A DNA stretch of 64,000 nucleotides from Cellvibrio fontiphilus (GTDB taxonomy: Bacteria; Pseudomonadota; Gammaproteobacteria; Pseudomonadales; Cellvibrionaceae), in NCBI RefSeq assembly GCF_035317345.1, contig NZ_JAYKTU010000006.1. One strand, given 5' to 3'. Below are positions 37,030 through 46,423 of the stretch, piece by piece; position 1 is the stretch's first letter, and each line of letters opens with the position of its first letter. The notes under the pieces are model-generated. The model was not told the DNA's origin, ran no database searches, and saw only the letters and a program-made list of their open reading frames with translations. Both the position numbers and the translations under genes were made by a program.

Positions 37030-39489
37030 TCAAACAAAGCGGACAGATGCGTCTTGAGCGTGCGATTTTTCGATCCTGACATGAGAAAAAGTAAGATCAA
37101 GCTTTCCATTGGAAACCAATGCAAAAGGCTCCAGAATCAAGGCAAATAATTCTTCAGGCGATCTCCTCAAACCAAAATCTGTTCCAGCAGCCGGGTAACA
37201 AGACAAATCAACAATCAGGGTTTTCCATCCTTGCCCTGCCATCCCATGCAATTGCTCAGTGATATCAACTTGTGAGTAACAGGATGGACCGCAACCAATA
37301 CGCACCCACACCCGTCCCTCGGGTGCACTATCCACTCTAATATCAGCCAGCAGTGATGAGCTGGATTGGTAATAGTCGCTCAGAATTTGTCGATTAGGGC
37401 TGGAGAGTGCAACCAATCCTTCCCCTAGGCCATTCCAGACAGCCCTGCGCGCATCCTCCTGCACATTACGATCAACGCAATAGACACTCAGGGTCGTAAC
37501 TTGCGCCTGATTGTCATTCAGAAAGACTCGATCATTATTTTTACCTTCTAACAGGACGCGATAATCGGCGAGAGGGCGACGGTTAAATAACTCTAATATG
37601 TGTGAAGTTTCCTCCAGAGAAATACCGTCTTCCGGTAAGTCGTCCTCAAGAGCATCAACCTCCCCATACCTCAGACCAAAGCCATAGGGAAACAGAGGGT
37701 CATAATCATTATCCCCCCAATTAAGTGGCCCCTGATCCGGACGTTTTGGCCAAGAGAAGGACAATTGACCAGAGACAGGATGATGAATATCTTCATTAAC
37801 TTGCCTGAATATGACATCGGCGACGCCAGCTCCCTCAGTACCAGGCTGCCAGATCACCATGAAAGCATCTGAATTATTCAATTCACGATTAACCCACATA
37901 GGACGACCGGTGATAAACAAAGCAACAACTGGGATACCTTGGGATTTAAATCGTTTTAATAGCCCTAAATCACGGGTATCACCAGCCTTTAATACCTGAT
38001 GCTGAATATCACCTTGCATTTCAGCGTAGGGATCCTCGCCAAAAATAACAATAGCCACATCCGGTTTGCGGTCATAAGAACCATCAACACTAAGCTCAGC
38101 TTTACCGCCAGCGGAAGAGACCGCCGCCTCTATACCCATCCATAATGTTGTGGCCCCAGGAAAGTCGGCCATGGTGTTGCCAGTACCTTGCCAATTCACT
38201 GACCAGCCACCCGTTTGCTTGCTAATATCGTGGGCACCGTCACCTGCAACAAGCACCCGCGAGCGAGGCGACAAAGGAAGAAGGTTGTTTTTATTTTTCA
38301 ACAAAACCAAAGATTCACGAACCGCCTGTCGCGCTACAGCGCGGTGCTCAGGCGCCCCCAGAAGCTCATCGTGCCCCGCCAATGGCCTCTCGGATGGCAG
38401 CCCCTTGCGCCAAAGATTAGCCCGTAATTTCACACGCAAAATGCGACGCACCGCATCGTCGATGCGGGCCATAGGAATAACACCAGTTCGCGCCTGCTCA
38501 AGTGTGTTGTAATAGAGCTGTTTCCATTCAGGGTCAGGCACCATAAAAATATCCAACCCGGCGTTTATCGCCTGAGGGCAATTAAGGACAGTGGCACCAG
38601 CTACAAATCCGTGCCCGTTCCAATCACCCACGACAAAACCATCAAACCCCATTTGCTCCTTAAGAACTTGGGTCAATAAATATTGATGGCCGTGCATGTG
38701 TTCGCCATGCCAGGAATTGAACGATGCCATCACAGATTGGACGCCAGCTTCGATCGCACTGTAATAGCCTGCTGCGTGTACGCTATAGAGAGTCTCCTCA
38801 TCTACCAAGCAATCCCCTCTGTCAATTCCATTGTGGGTACCACCATCCCCCAGAAAATGTTTGGCCGTTGCTATCACCTTATGACTTGATAGAAAACCAC
38901 TCTCCTCAGCACCCCCCTGCAAACCTACCACCATCCTTTCTGCATATTCCCTTACCAATTCTGGATGCTCGGAATAAGATTCATAGGTTCTTCCCCAACG
39001 ATCATCACGGGCAACAGCAACGGTGGGCGAGAAGTCCCAATCCAGACCGGTTACAGCAATTTCGGTGGCGGTGATATCGCCAATTTGTTTAATCAGCTCA
39101 GGGTTTCTTGTTGCCCCTAAAGCAATATTGTGCGGAAACAAGGTGGCACCAACTATATTACCAACACCGTGTACTGCATCAGTTCCCCACATCAGCGGGA
39201 TAGCCATAAAACCATCACTATCATCCATAGAAGCCTGATAGTAGGCATCTGCTATAGCCAACCAATCTGCCGCTTTTGAATAACGATTGCCATTGGGTAC
39301 AGATCCACCACCATTGAGTACTGATCCGATATGAAAATCCTTTACATCCTGAGGCGTTAAGTACCGAATCTCCGGCTGAATCATCTGCCCTATTTTTTCT
39401 TCTAGGCTCAAATCCTCCAGAATTTGACTAACCTTAGCCTCAAGGACAGGATCTTTCTTGACCTTGCTAGTGATACTGGGCCACTGCAC
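37030..39489 (-). CDS. Cytoplasmic GH3 beta-glucosidase / glucohydrolase
   Basis: A family 3 glycoside hydrolase (819 residues) of the exo-1,4-glucosidase type. Landmarks: VLNGGGSVP, the motif K210-H211, the nucleophile Asp289 in GFVVGDW, and the second alpha/beta domain followed by a C-terminal jelly-roll-like domain. Close family members are usually exported, but here a TAA stop lies directly before the GTG start (GTG CAG TGG), which has GGAGG at good spacing. No signal peptide is possible, so the enzyme is cytoplasmic and probably hydrolyses imported cello-oligosaccharides to feed glucokinase. A LacI-type operator overlaps its -35. Confidence 0.92.
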   Translation of the reverse strand: MQWPSITSKVKKDPVLEAKVSQILEDLSLEEKIGQMIQPEIRYLTPQDVKDFHIGSVLNGGGSVPNGNRYSKAADWLAIADAYYQASMDDSDGFMAIPLMWGTDAVHGVGNIVGATLFPHNIALGATRNPELIKQIGDITATEIAVTGLDWDFSPTVAVARDDRWGRTYESYSEHPELVREYAERMVVGLQGGAEESGFLSSHKVIATAKHFLGDGGTHNGIDRGDCLVDEETLYSVHAAGYYSAIEAGVQSVMASFNSWHGEHMHGHQYLLTQVLKEQMGFDGFVVGDWNGHGFVAGATVLNCPQAINAGLDIFMVPDPEWKQLYYNTLEQARTGVIPMARIDDAVRRILRVKLRANLWRKGLPSERPLAGHDELLGAPEHRAVARQAVRESLVLLKNKNNLLPLSPRSRVLVAGDGAHDISKQTGGWSVNWQGTGNTMADFPGATTLWMGIEAAVSSAGGKAELSVDGSYDRKPDVAIVIFGEDPYAEMQGDIQHQVLKAGDTRDLGLLKRFKSQGIPVVALFITGRPMWVNRELNNSDAFMVIWQPGTEGAGVADVIFRQVNEDIHHPVSGQLSFSWPKRPDQGPLNWGDNDYDPLFPYGFGLRYGEVDALEDDLPEDGISLEETSHILELFNRRPLADYRVLLEGKNNDRVFLNDNQAQVTTLSVYCVDRNVQEDARRAVWNGLGEGLVALSSPNRQILSDYYQSSSSLLADIRVDSAPEGRVWVRIGCGPSCYSQVDITEQLHGMAGQGWKTLIVDLSCYPAAGTDFGLRRSPEELFALILEPFALVSNGKLDLTFSHVRIEKSHAQDASVRFV

Positions 39490-39540
39490 TTAAACAACCT
39501 CCAATTAAAAAAGCATAAAGAGATAAACGCTACCCACTAA

Positions 39541-39559
39541 TGACAGCGCTGTCAACAAA
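39541..39559 (-). promoter_or_regulatory. LacI-family operator overlapping a consensus -35
   Basis: TGACAGCGCTGTCA (39541-39554) is a perfect 14-bp palindrome of the kind bound by LacI-family repressors. On the minus strand a perfect -35 TTGACA (39555-39550) overlaps it by five bases. The matching -10 is weak (TAGCGT, 17-base spacer). It lies 52 bases before the GH3 start. No LacI-type gene is in the window. Confidence 0.75.
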
Positions 39560-39688
39560 ACAATAAGACACATCACAAAAATTAATAAATAATATTTATA
39601 TAAACAGACTCATCAGATGTGGCGTATCAAAACACAAACTACTTGCAGACTTCATTCATTCTTGGCGAGGGGATTTAAAAGTGAATTT

Positions 39689-39721
39689 CCGCAGGTTGCG
39701 TTTAATGCTATGCTCCTGCGG
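39689..39721. repeat. Inverted repeat before glk
   Basis: CCGCAGG (39689-39695) and CCTGCGG (39715-39721) form a perfect inverted repeat with a 19-base spacer, 70 bases before glk. It may be a leader hairpin or a two-half-site operator. Confidence 0.35.
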
Positions 39722-39791
39722 CTAGGTATTACTACGGTCTACACACTATCCATAACAAACTAGTCTTCTTAAAAAGAAGCTGAGGAGTCGC

Positions 39792-40790
39792 ATGAGCCTG
39801 CTACTGGTTGCCGATATCGGAGGCACAAATGGTCGTTTCGGCCTGGTTGAACATGATGCTGAAAAAAATCGCATCAATGGCAAGATTAATTACACGGCAG
39901 AACGCCAGATCACCCTCAAATGCGCCAATTATCCTGACATGGCTACAATGATCAAAGCCTGTTGTAGCGAGTTCGGCATCAACATACCCGAATATGGTTG
40001 CTTGGCAATTGCCGGCCCTATCGAAAATGGCCAAGCATCTATGACCAACCTGAACTGGAAGTTTTCCATTGATGGTTTGCGCGATCAACTGGGCATGAAA
40101 GCACTTCATGTTATTAATGATTTTGCTTCGTTAGCTTATGCAGTACCTTTTCTCGAATCGAATGAACTTGTTACCCTTTATGATTCCCATAAAACGAACG
40201 TAGACGCGCCTATAGTAGTCATGGGACCAGGTACAGGTTTTGGCATGGCAGCACTTGTTCCTAATCAAAATAACTGGCGAATCATTCCCACAGAAGGCGG
40301 GCATGCAAGCTTTGCCCCGACCAATGAAAAAGAGTTAGATATCAAAGCTTTTTTATTAAAAGAGCAAAATCATGTTTCAGTGGAAAACATACTTTCTGGT
40401 GGTGGCTTAGTGACCCTTTATCGGGCACTAGCTCATAATAACGGCATTGAAGCTAAACCATATACACCCGCTGATGTCAGCAGCAAAGGAATAGCAAACG
40501 AAGACCCAATCTGTCGCGAAGCAGTGTTAACGTTTTGCGATGTTCTTGGAGAAGTTGCTGGAGACAAAGCTCTATCCCTTGGAGCTAAGGGTGGAGTTGT
40601 AATTGGGGGCGGAATTACACCCAAGCTGGTTGACCTGCTTCCGGAATCACATTTTTTGGAGCGTTACAAAAATAAAGGTCCAATGACTAGCTATGTGAGC
40701 GATATATCAATCAAGCTGATTATTAATGATAAGGCAGCACTGGTTGGATCAGCCGCATGGCTAATTAACCACACAGACTTTCTAAAATAA
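39792..40790 (+). CDS. glk: Glucokinase
   Basis: Glucokinase phosphorylates glucose to glucose 6-phosphate with ATP. The 332 residues begin with the phosphate-binding motif ADIGGTNGRFGLV (7-19). GPGTGFGMAALVP and EGGHASFAPTNEKE (sugar-binding Glu-Gly-Gly-His) are diagnostic of the Glk family. RBS ctgagg precedes the ATG. It diverges from GH3, so glucose freed in the cytoplasm can be trapped directly. It ends at a terminator shared with rpoS. Confidence 0.96.
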   Translation: MSLLLVADIGGTNGRFGLVEHDAEKNRINGKINYTAERQITLKCANYPDMATMIKACCSEFGINIPEYGCLAIAGPIENGQASMTNLNWKFSIDGLRDQLGMKALHVINDFASLAYAVPFLESNELVTLYDSHKTNVDAPIVVMGPGTGFGMAALVPNQNNWRIIPTEGGHASFAPTNEKELDIKAFLLKEQNHVSVENILSGGGLVTLYRALAHNNGIEAKPYTPADVSSKGIANEDPICREAVLTFCDVLGEVAGDKALSLGAKGGVVIGGGITPKLVDLLPESHFLERYKNKGPMTSYVSDISIKLIINDKAALVGSAAWLINHTDFLK

Positions 40791-40807
40791 TTAATCAGGC
40801 CGATTTA

Positions 40808-40842
40808 GCAAAAAACGGAGCTTTGTATGCTCCGTTTTTTGC
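40808..40842. terminator. Bidirectional terminator between glk and rpoS
   Basis: GCAAAAAACGGAG (40808-40820) and CTCCGTTTTTTGC (40830-40842) are perfect inverted repeats of 13 bp. A/T runs on both arms give a T-tail in either direction. Confidence 0.92.
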
Positions 40843-40859
40843 ATCAATCTCAGCATTTA

Positions 40860-41858
40860 TCAAGCACCAAATAATGCAGCACTATCGAGCCCCTGCTTTT
40901 CCATGATATCTCTTAAGCGCTTTAACGCTTCAACCTGTATTTGGCGTACACGCTCGCGAGTTAGCCCAATTTCATGCCCGACCTCTTCCAAAGTACTCAC
41001 CTCAAAACCTCTCAAGCCGAATCGACGAGCCAAAACTTCACGCTGCTTTTCAGTTAACTCATCTAACCAGTGATCCAAGCTGGTTGTCAGGTCACTGTCT
41101 TGCAATAACGCAGCGGGATCAGATATGTGTGTATCCGCGATGGTATCGACAATAGCGCGATCAGAGGAATTGCCTATAGGCGCGTCTATTGACGTCACGC
41201 GCTCATTCAAGCTGAGCATGTGCTCTACATCAGAGACGGGTTTTTCAAGCAGATTAGCAATTTCTTCCGGTGTTGGCTCATGATCTAACTTCTGTGACAA
41301 CTCGCGTGCTGCCCGCAGGTAAATGTTCAATTCTTTCACTACATGAATTGGCAAGCGTATCGTGCGTGTTTGATTCATAATCGCACGCTCGATAGTTTGT
41401 CTAATCCACCAAGTAGCATAAGTGGAGAAACGGAAACCACGCTCCGGATCAAATTTCTCCACCGCGCGGATGAGACCCAGGTTACCCTCTTCGATTAAGT
41501 CCAATAAAGCCAGACCACGGTTAACATAACGGCGAGAAATTTTCACAACCAATCTGAGGTTACTCTCAATCATACGTTTGCGCGCTGCAACATCTCCCTT
41601 GAGAGCTTTACGAGCAAAATAAACTTCTTCCTCTGCACTCAATAGGGGAGAGAATCCGATCTCGTTTAGATATATTTGAGTGGCATCCAGAGTTTTGCTG
41701 TATTTGTCATCGACAATACGCTCGCTACTGCTTGATGAAGCGACTTTTGGAAGATCTTCTTCAGCCAATAAAAGATCTGAATCTTCGATATCCAAATCCT
41801 GTGCAATAAAAGCATCATCACGATCTAAAGTGAGTGAGTCATTATTGTGTAAAGTCAT
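40860..41858 (-). CDS. rpoS: RNA polymerase sigma factor RpoS
   Basis: The stationary-phase and general stress sigma factor. From MTLHNNDS (ATG at 41858, RBS aaggggc) it has 332 residues. Region 1.2 (DATQIYLNEIGFSPLLSAEEE), region 2 (RLVVKISRRYVNRGLALLDLIEEGNLGLIRAVEKFDPERGFRFSTYATWWIRQ, read in parts), region 3 and the region 4 helix-turn-helix (EEVGHEIGLTRERVRQIQ) are intact. It follows nlpD, which in related bacteria carries an rpoS promoter inside its coding region. Confidence 0.97.
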   Translation of the reverse strand: MTLHNNDSLTLDRDDAFIAQDLDIEDSDLLLAEEDLPKVASSSSSERIVDDKYSKTLDATQIYLNEIGFSPLLSAEEEVYFARKALKGDVAARKRMIESNLRLVVKISRRYVNRGLALLDLIEEGNLGLIRAVEKFDPERGFRFSTYATWWIRQTIERAIMNQTRTIRLPIHVVKELNIYLRAARELSQKLDHEPTPEEIANLLEKPVSDVEHMLSLNERVTSIDAPIGNSSDRAIVDTIADTHISDPAALLQDSDLTTSLDHWLDELTEKQREVLARRFGLRGFEVSTLEEVGHEIGLTRERVRQIQVEALKRLRDIMEKQGLDSAALFGA

Positions 41859-41998
41859 TTTCAGCCCCTTAATCAATTTTTATTTAACCGGCTGGCTTAT
41901 AGTTATAAATCACCCAGCTCGCCTTAGCTGTAACCCTTGGGTATAAATTCCAGGGCTATTCATAAGTCCCCGTTTTAACTCATGAACGTGACATTTTT

Positions 41999-42811
41999 CT
42001 AACGACGCGGAAGAAACTTCATTGGGTCAACTGGCGTACCATCTCGACGGATTTCAAAATGGAGCTTGACTCTGTCTGAACCACTAGAACCCATTTCGGC
42101 AATTACCTGGCCAACTTTAACTATATCGCCTTCTTTGACCATCAAAGCATGATTGTGCGCATAAGCGCTCAAAAAGGTTTCATTATGCTTGATGATGAGT
42201 AATTTACCGTAACCACGCAGCCCGCTTCCCGAATAAACAACTCTCCCAGAAGCAGCTGCCAGCACAGGCTCTCCCAATTTGCCACCAATATCAATACCCT
42301 TATTTAAACCACTGTTACTTTGAAATGAAGACAAGAGGGGGCCTGAGGCAGGCCAACGCCACTGAACTGCCCCCGAGAAGCCGCTCGGCTGTGATTGCGG
42401 GTAGACCTTAGCTGTTTTTTTTATTTTACTATGTGGCGTAACTCCTGATGACCTGAAAGCCTCCCTGGTTAATGGCACATCAGGGTTAGCTTTCGGAGAT
42501 GCCAAGGATGATGAATCATTTATCCGAACTACATCAAGCCGAATGATTTGTGAGGGGCGGATTATGTATGGGGGCTTTATATCGTTATGCCTGGCAAGCA
42601 CTTCATACTTCAGACCATAGCGCCAAGCGATTGAGAAAAGTGTATCGCCCGGAATTACCACATGAACAGAGGGTATCTTATTTCTGCCGTAAGACTTCTC
42701 GGAAACGGGAGCTACCGAGTGGTTTGCGCATCCGCTCAAAAGGCTAAAAGTGATCAAAAAAATGAACACATTTACATTCAATCGTGAAAATATCAGACCG
42801 ACTTTTGGCAT
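41999..42811 (-). CDS. nlpD: LysM/M23 lipoprotein NlpD
   Basis: NlpD is an envelope lipoprotein that activates the amidase AmiC for cell separation. From the ATG at 42811 it is 270 residues: a lipobox (LLSGC), a LysM domain (HVVIPGDTLFSIAWRYGLKYEVLARHNDI), a spacer, and a C-terminal M23/LytM domain. That domain has NKGIDIGG in place of the metal-binding His motif, but keeps LHFEIR, so like E. coli NlpD it should be catalytically inactive. The frame extends to a TTG at 42823, which is less likely. Confidence 0.94.
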   Translation of the reverse strand: MPKVGLIFSRLNVNVFIFLITFSLLSGCANHSVAPVSEKSYGRNKIPSVHVVIPGDTLFSIAWRYGLKYEVLARHNDIKPPYIIRPSQIIRLDVVRINDSSSLASPKANPDVPLTREAFRSSGVTPHSKIKKTAKVYPQSQPSGFSGAVQWRWPASGPLLSSFQSNSGLNKGIDIGGKLGEPVLAAASGRVVYSGSGLRGYGKLLIIKHNETFLSAYAHNHALMVKEGDIVKVGQVIAEMGSSGSDRVKLHFEIRRDGTPVDPMKFLPRR

Positions 42812-42989
42812 TGGATTACTCAATAATCATGGTTATTTTTCAGTCTCTCTTATGCCATTTGGGAGTTAATATTTTAAATTTATTTTAAAATTATCTAATC
42901 TTTTTATAAAAACATTTGGAAACACGCTAGATTAAGCTCTATCGCTTTTTATGGAGCGAGTCACCTTCACTAATATTACTTTAGGGTTA

Positions 42990-43664
42990 CTACCGAGAGG
43001 TTCCAGACAAGAAAGGAACAAACTTTACTGGCTCAAGAATTTGAGTAATAAAATTATCCGAGTCGCCATCTCGGATTATAAGATGTAAGTGCTGTTCTCT
43101 CCCCCCTACTGGTATCACCAACACACCGTTAGGAGAAAGCTGCTTTAGCAGCTCATCCGGAATAAGCTGGGGCGCAGCAGTACTGATAATTCCATCATAC
43201 GGACCAGCCTCGGGCCAACCAAATCCACCATCGGCGTGACGCATCTGCACATTACGCAAGCCAATTTGCCGCAAACGATCTCGCGCTTTGTCCTGCAATG
43301 GTTTTATACGCTCCACGCTATAAACCTGCGGAACTAGTTGAGCCAAAACACTGGTTTGATAACCCGAGCCAGTTCCAACCTCTAATACTTTTTGTAAATT
43401 ACTACCTGCTGCCCCCAAGAGCACTTCTGTCATACGCGCAACTATATAAGGCTGAGATATAGTTTGCCCATGTCCAATTGGCAATGCAGTGTCTTCATAA
43501 GCTCGATGAGAAAGGGCTTCATCCAAAAAAATGTGGCGTGGTGTATTTAGGATGACATCCAACACCCGCAGATTTGTCACTCCTTGGTCACGCAAACGCT
43601 GAACAAGACGCTCACGGGTGCGTAGCGAGGTCATGCCTACACCTTGCATCAATAAGTCAGTCAT
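42990..43664 (-). CDS. pcm: Protein-L-isoaspartate O-methyltransferase
   Basis: Pcm methylates isoaspartyl residues to begin repair of aged proteins. The SAM site VLEVGTGSGYQT and the substrate loop GHGQTISQPYIVARM are intact. The ATG at 43664 with GGAGG upstream gives 224 residues; the frame extends to 43730 with no support. It lies between truD and nlpD, where surE normally also lies. Confidence 0.95.
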   Translation of the reverse strand: MTDLLMQGVGMTSLRTRERLVQRLRDQGVTNLRVLDVILNTPRHIFLDEALSHRAYEDTALPIGHGQTISQPYIVARMTEVLLGAAGSNLQKVLEVGTGSGYQTSVLAQLVPQVYSVERIKPLQDKARDRLRQIGLRNVQMRHADGGFGWPEAGPYDGIISTAAPQLIPDELLKQLSPNGVLVIPVGGREQHLHLIIRDGDSDNFITQILEPVKFVPFLSGTSR

Positions 43665-43763
43665 TTTCTGTCTGCCTCCATATCCCTGATGAACAGGGCA
43701 CGTTAAAAACCGGTTAAACAAAACGTGCAACTATACCATAGCGAGAATTCAATACTCACCCAG

Positions 43764-44747
43764 CTATTCCAATTCACCAAACGCACTTGAGCTAGCATTA
43801 TTGAGCTGCGCCAATTCCCTAAGAATAGCGGTAGCAAACTCCCCTGCAGCCAGCGAAAATGATAGCTCTAGGTCAGCTCCAATCCAGCACCAGCTTGTAT
43901 TTGCAGGCAATAAACGCAAAGCGCGACGCTCCTGCGATAAACCGGCATGCTCCAGACCGTCACACCAAGCTTGCCAAGGAGCGAGAGCGGATTGTTCATG
44001 CAACAACAAATCCTCTTTGGCCAATGAACGCCCCCTCCCCCATAGAGGGCCTGATGCTTCCGCGAAAGGCTCTCCCGCTATTAATTTCCGCCAATTTCCT
44101 GAAACAACCCGATTGGCTAGAACCTGATTAAATAAATAGGAACGTGCAGCCGATAACATCAAGCCACGCTTTTGCTTATCTTTATAACGCTTGCCGCCGA
44201 CCAATATAGCCTCAGCCTCACGTAAATTATTTCCGTTGATACCAAAACGCTGCTCTCCATAATAGTTGGGAACACCCTCGGCGAGCACCAAATCAATTTT
44301 TCTTCCCAGTGCGGCTCTATCAGACGTTTGTACAGCCCGTAAGCGAATGACGAAAAGATTTTTACAGTGATCACCGCGACGCAGTTTTTGATGGTGTCGC
44401 GCACTGCGAATTACGTACAGGCTATCGCTATTTAATAACGACCAATCCGGTTCGTCTCCCTTTGGCAAATACACACTAAACCATTGGGTAGTTACAGCAT
44501 GGCGGTCTTTACGCCCCGCATAACCAACATCATTTACTGCGACTTTTGCTAAATTAGCAATTTGACCGGCAACCCATGCAGTATTTTCGCCGCGCTTCAA
44601 AACTTGCAAAAAAATATGCTCGCCCGAACCTGATGGTTCGAAGCCCAAGTCCTCATCAACTTTAAAATCTTCAGCCTGGTCACGAAAAGTAGCGGACGCG
44701 CTTAAATCGCCATAAGCACGAGGAAAATCGAGTGAAAATTCAGTCAA
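43764..44747 (-). CDS. truD: tRNA pseudouridine(13) synthase TruD
   Basis: TruD makes pseudouridine 13 in tRNA-Glu. The catalytic Asp lies in GYAGRKDRHAVTTQW. EDFKVDEDLGFEPSGSGEHIFLQVLK and PNYYGEQRFGINGNNL are family signatures. No ATG lies near the N-terminus; a TTG at 44747 (leading to TEFSLDFPRAYG) gives 327 residues and is the best start. The open frame reaches 44831, but this would overlap ispF. The gene follows ispF by 44 bases. Confidence 0.9.
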   Translation of the reverse strand: MTEFSLDFPRAYGDLSASATFRDQAEDFKVDEDLGFEPSGSGEHIFLQVLKRGENTAWVAGQIANLAKVAVNDVGYAGRKDRHAVTTQWFSVYLPKGDEPDWSLLNSDSLYVIRSARHHQKLRRGDHCKNLFVIRLRAVQTSDRAALGRKIDLVLAEGVPNYYGEQRFGINGNNLREAEAILVGGKRYKDKQKRGLMLSAARSYLFNQVLANRVVSGNWRKLIAGEPFAEASGPLWGRGRSLAKEDLLLHEQSALAPWQAWCDGLEHAGLSQERRALRLLPANTSWCWIGADLELSFSLAAGEFATAILRELAQLNNASSSAFGELE

Positions 44748-44791
44748 AACAAATTCCGCAAAAAGTAAGTAAGAGATATAAAAACGTAGGG

Positions 44792-45277
44792 TTAATGGTT
44801 CTTTTTTTCTATTATCACAACTGCATAACAAGCTATCCCCTCTTCCCGCCCTGTAAACCCCAAACGTTCAGTGGTAGTCGCTTTTACATTAATTTGTGAG
44901 ATATCCGTATGTAGATCTGCGGCGATTGCCTCGACCATATGGGGGATATAACTGGCCATTCGCGGTGCTTGGGCCACTATAGTCATATCAGCATTCACCA
45001 ATTTCCAACCTAATTGATTTAGTTTCGCATACACAATACGCAACAAAGCACGGCTATCAATATTTCGGTACTGCATATCACTATCGGGAAAATGCTTACC
45101 TATATCTCCCAAGGCTGCAGCTCCCAATAAAGCATCACAAAGCGCATGTAAAAGCACATCACCATCTGAATGAGCAACCAGACCATGATGATGAGGAATT
45201 ACCACACCACCAATCACAATTTTATCGCCCTCGCCAAAAGCGTGGACATCATAACCATGACCAATACGCATAGACAT
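44792..45277 (-). CDS. ispF: 2-C-methyl-D-erythritol 2,4-cyclodiphosphate synthase
   Basis: IspF catalyses the fifth step of the MEP isoprenoid pathway. The 161 residues show the zinc site GHGYDVHAF, the motif HSDGDVLLHALCDALLGA and the C-terminal KATTTERLGFTGREEGIA. It follows ispD by 22 bases in the usual pair. Confidence 0.97.
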   Translation of the reverse strand: MSMRIGHGYDVHAFGEGDKIVIGGVVIPHHHGLVAHSDGDVLLHALCDALLGAAALGDIGKHFPDSDMQYRNIDSRALLRIVYAKLNQLGWKLVNADMTIVAQAPRMASYIPHMVEAIAADLHTDISQINVKATTTERLGFTGREEGIACYAVVIIEKKNH

Positions 45278-45299
45278 ATTTAATTCCAGTTAACAAAAA

Positions 45300-46016
45300 T
45301 CATTTGCCGATTTCTTGTTGCAATAAAAAAGTAGCAATTGCCAAATCTTCAGGATAAGTAATCTTTAAATTAGTTCTGCTGCCTTTCACTATTAATGGCT
45401 GATAGCCAAATGCTTCAAGTGCTGAAGCCTCATCGGTAATATTTTGACCCTCTGCCAATGCCCGCTGTAGACAATCACGCAATAATGCCAAACGAAATAG
45501 CTGCGGCGTTTGTGCCTGCCATAATTTACGGCGATCAGTAGTAGATACAATAATGTCATCGCTAACATTTTTTAAAGTATCGCTAACCGGCACACCAAGA
45601 ATACCGCCAACAGAATGATCCGCGACTTGCTGAATCAGCTTTTCTATATCACTTCTTTTGATGCAAGGCCGAGCTGCATCATGTACCAAAACCCAATCAT
45701 CGGGCTTGGCAATTTCAGATAATACAATCAATGCATTTAAGACTGATCCAGCACGCTCTGCTGCGCCATAGACGCGATGTATCGCAGCATGTGAGGAAAT
45801 TGGAAGCTGGTTCCAGCGATCATCCTGGGCACCTATCGCAACATATATACCTGCAACACTTGGCACGTTTAATAAGCGCATCAGGGTGTGCTCAATTACT
45901 GCCCTATTCAGCAGCGGAAGATACTGCTTAGGAATATTGGCTCCCATGCGCGCACCAACACCCGCTGCAGGCACCACCACCCAATAGGCAGGAGATTGTT
46001 GATTAGACACAGTCAT
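45300..46016 (-). CDS. ispD: 2-C-methyl-D-erythritol 4-phosphate cytidylyltransferase
   Basis: IspD transfers CMP from CTP to methylerythritol phosphate. The nucleotide-binding motif PAAGVGARMGANIPKQYLPL is at the N-terminus, and VHDAARPCI and TDEASALEAFGY follow. The ATG at 46016 gives 238 residues. It is followed by ispF and preceded by ftsB, a common gammaproteobacterial order. Confidence 0.96.
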   Translation of the reverse strand: MTVSNQQSPAYWVVVPAAGVGARMGANIPKQYLPLLNRAVIEHTLMRLLNVPSVAGIYVAIGAQDDRWNQLPISSHAAIHRVYGAAERAGSVLNALIVLSEIAKPDDWVLVHDAARPCIKRSDIEKLIQQVADHSVGGILGVPVSDTLKNVSDDIIVSTTDRRKLWQAQTPQLFRLALLRDCLQRALAEGQNITDEASALEAFGYQPLIVKGSRTNLKITYPEDLAIATFLLQQEIGK

Positions 46017-46062
46017 GGGCAAGATCTAAATTTGATGGGAGTTTCTTATTGGCGACAAACAC

Positions 46063-46341
46063 TTATTGTTCTTCATCGAGGATGATAAAAAAAGTTTCAT
46101 CTTTTTTTATTAGGCCTATATCGTTACGCGCCCGCTCTTCAATTGTATCCAAGCCGGTTTTCAACTCTTCCACCTCAACATCGAGAATACGATTACGCTC
46201 GCGCATACGATCTATTTCAGCTTGCTGCAGCTTAATATCTTTTTCCAAGCGGTGTGCGTGTGCAAGACTACCGTCACCAATCCACAATCTATATTGCAGA
46301 TAGCTCAGTAAAATTATTAGCACCAAAAGCAACCACTTCAT
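46063..46341 (-). CDS. ftsB: Cell division protein FtsB
   Basis: FtsB is a single-pass divisome protein that pairs with FtsL. From MKWLLL (ATG at 46341) it is 92 residues: one membrane helix (3-20) and then a coiled coil (about 35-70, with leucine/isoleucine heptads and many charged residues). The gene lies between eno and ispD, the standard place of ftsB. Confidence 0.92.
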   Translation of the reverse strand: MKWLLLVLIILLSYLQYRLWIGDGSLAHAHRLEKDIKLQQAEIDRMRERNRILDVEVEELKTGLDTIEERARNDIGLIKKDETFFIILDEEQ

Positions 46342-46383
46342 ATGTAAAAAATCTTGAGATTGGTAGTTTTGCAACGGATTAAA

Positions 46384-46416
46384 AAAACGAAGGCCGAATC
46401 ATCGGCCTTCGTTTTT
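46384..46416 (-). terminator. Terminator after eno
   Basis: CGAAGGCCGA (46388-46397) and TCGGCCTTCG (46402-46411) form a perfect 10-bp stem with a four-base loop. On the minus strand it is followed by seven T. It lies just past the eno stop and before ftsB, so ftsB-ispDF-truD may need its own promoter. Confidence 0.9.
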
Positions 46417-46423
46417 CTGCAGA

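Noticed and set aside
41999..42811. NlpD as an active M23 endopeptidase
   Set aside because: The first metal ligand motif has Asn for His (NKGID), the same as in the inactive E. coli activator.
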